Assembly (NCBI GenBank): GCA_012031475.1
Contig: JAAUTJ010000051.1
Span: 1-14,232 of the forward strand
Origin: Leptolyngbyaceae cyanobacterium SM1_3_5
Lineage (GTDB): Bacteria > Cyanobacteriota > Cyanobacteriia > Elainellales > Elainellaceae
Direction of reading: 5' to 3'
Length of the DNA stretch: 14,232 bases
Part shown: positions 14,212-14,232 of the stretch, piece by piece
How positions within the stretch are numbered: position 1 is the first letter of the stretch
Layout of the letters: every line of letters begins with the position of its first letter
The notes under the pieces: generated by a model
Databases searched by the model: none
Told to the model about the DNA's origin: nothing
What the model saw: the letters and a program-made list of their open reading frames with translations, nothing else
Translations under genes and position numbers: made by a program

Positions 14212-14232
14212 CCAACCCCCGACACCCTTCAT

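Overview
This window comes from a cyanobacterium. The evidence is the very frequent GCGATCGC / CGATCG (HIP1-type) octamers, an exosortase-sorted surface protein of a cyanobacterial type, a DUF4912 protein, a cyanobacterial-type YbjN protein, and intergenic heptamer and palindrome repeats of cyanobacterial style. The genus cannot be fixed from this sequence. No rRNA, tRNA, CRISPR array, transposase or phage gene was seen; the content looks chromosomal and mostly housekeeping.

Layout. (1) 1-378 (+): 3' end of a family 4 uracil-DNA glycosylase. (2) 497-1258 (-): a PEP-CTERM surface protein resembling XDP2. (3) 1423-2852 (-): an NCS2/AzgA-type purine permease. (4) 3025-3752 (-): a DUF429 RNase H-fold protein. 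(5) 4009-6162 (+): a 717-residue unknown protein with repeated beta-rich modules and Pro/Glu-rich linkers. (6) 6250-6810 (-): a YbjN-domain protein. (7) 6914-7535 (-): dephospho-CoA kinase CoaE. (8) 7560-9077 (-): a fused uroporphyrinogen-III methyltransferase / uroporphyrinogen-III synthase (CobA-HemD), 24 bases before coaE and probably co-transcribed with it. (9) 9371-12942 (+): a PstS-like periplasmic binding domain, a transmembrane helix, a long acidic linker and a DUF4912 domain, which I read as one gene of about 1190 codons. (10) 13050-13436 (+): a HutX/ChuX-like small protein. (11) 13433-14155 (+): an exported protein of DUF6816 type, overlapping gene 10 by ATGA. No gene-free stretch reaches 300 bases; the longest are 9078-9370 and 3753-4008, and their contents are listed.

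The main point for any user is reading-frame integrity. Five genes (permease, DUF429, coaE, cobA-hemD, PstS/DUF4912) are interrupted by seven single-base indels. In each case the conserved continuation lies in another frame immediately beyond, usually at a short homopolymer. Two of the genes are normally indispensable (coaE, hemD), so consensus sequencing error is more likely than gene decay. Coordinates for these genes are given for the restored reading.

The gene boundaries carry repeats: at least six copies of a palindrome with core AGACGCGAGATCTCGCGTCT, several blocks of GGGTGTC-like heptamers (one with seven GGG tracts at exact 7-base spacing), and a 15/16-base tandem array in front of the PstS/DUF4912 gene. 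The least explained elements are that fusion gene with its repeat-bearing leader, and the 717-residue unknown protein.
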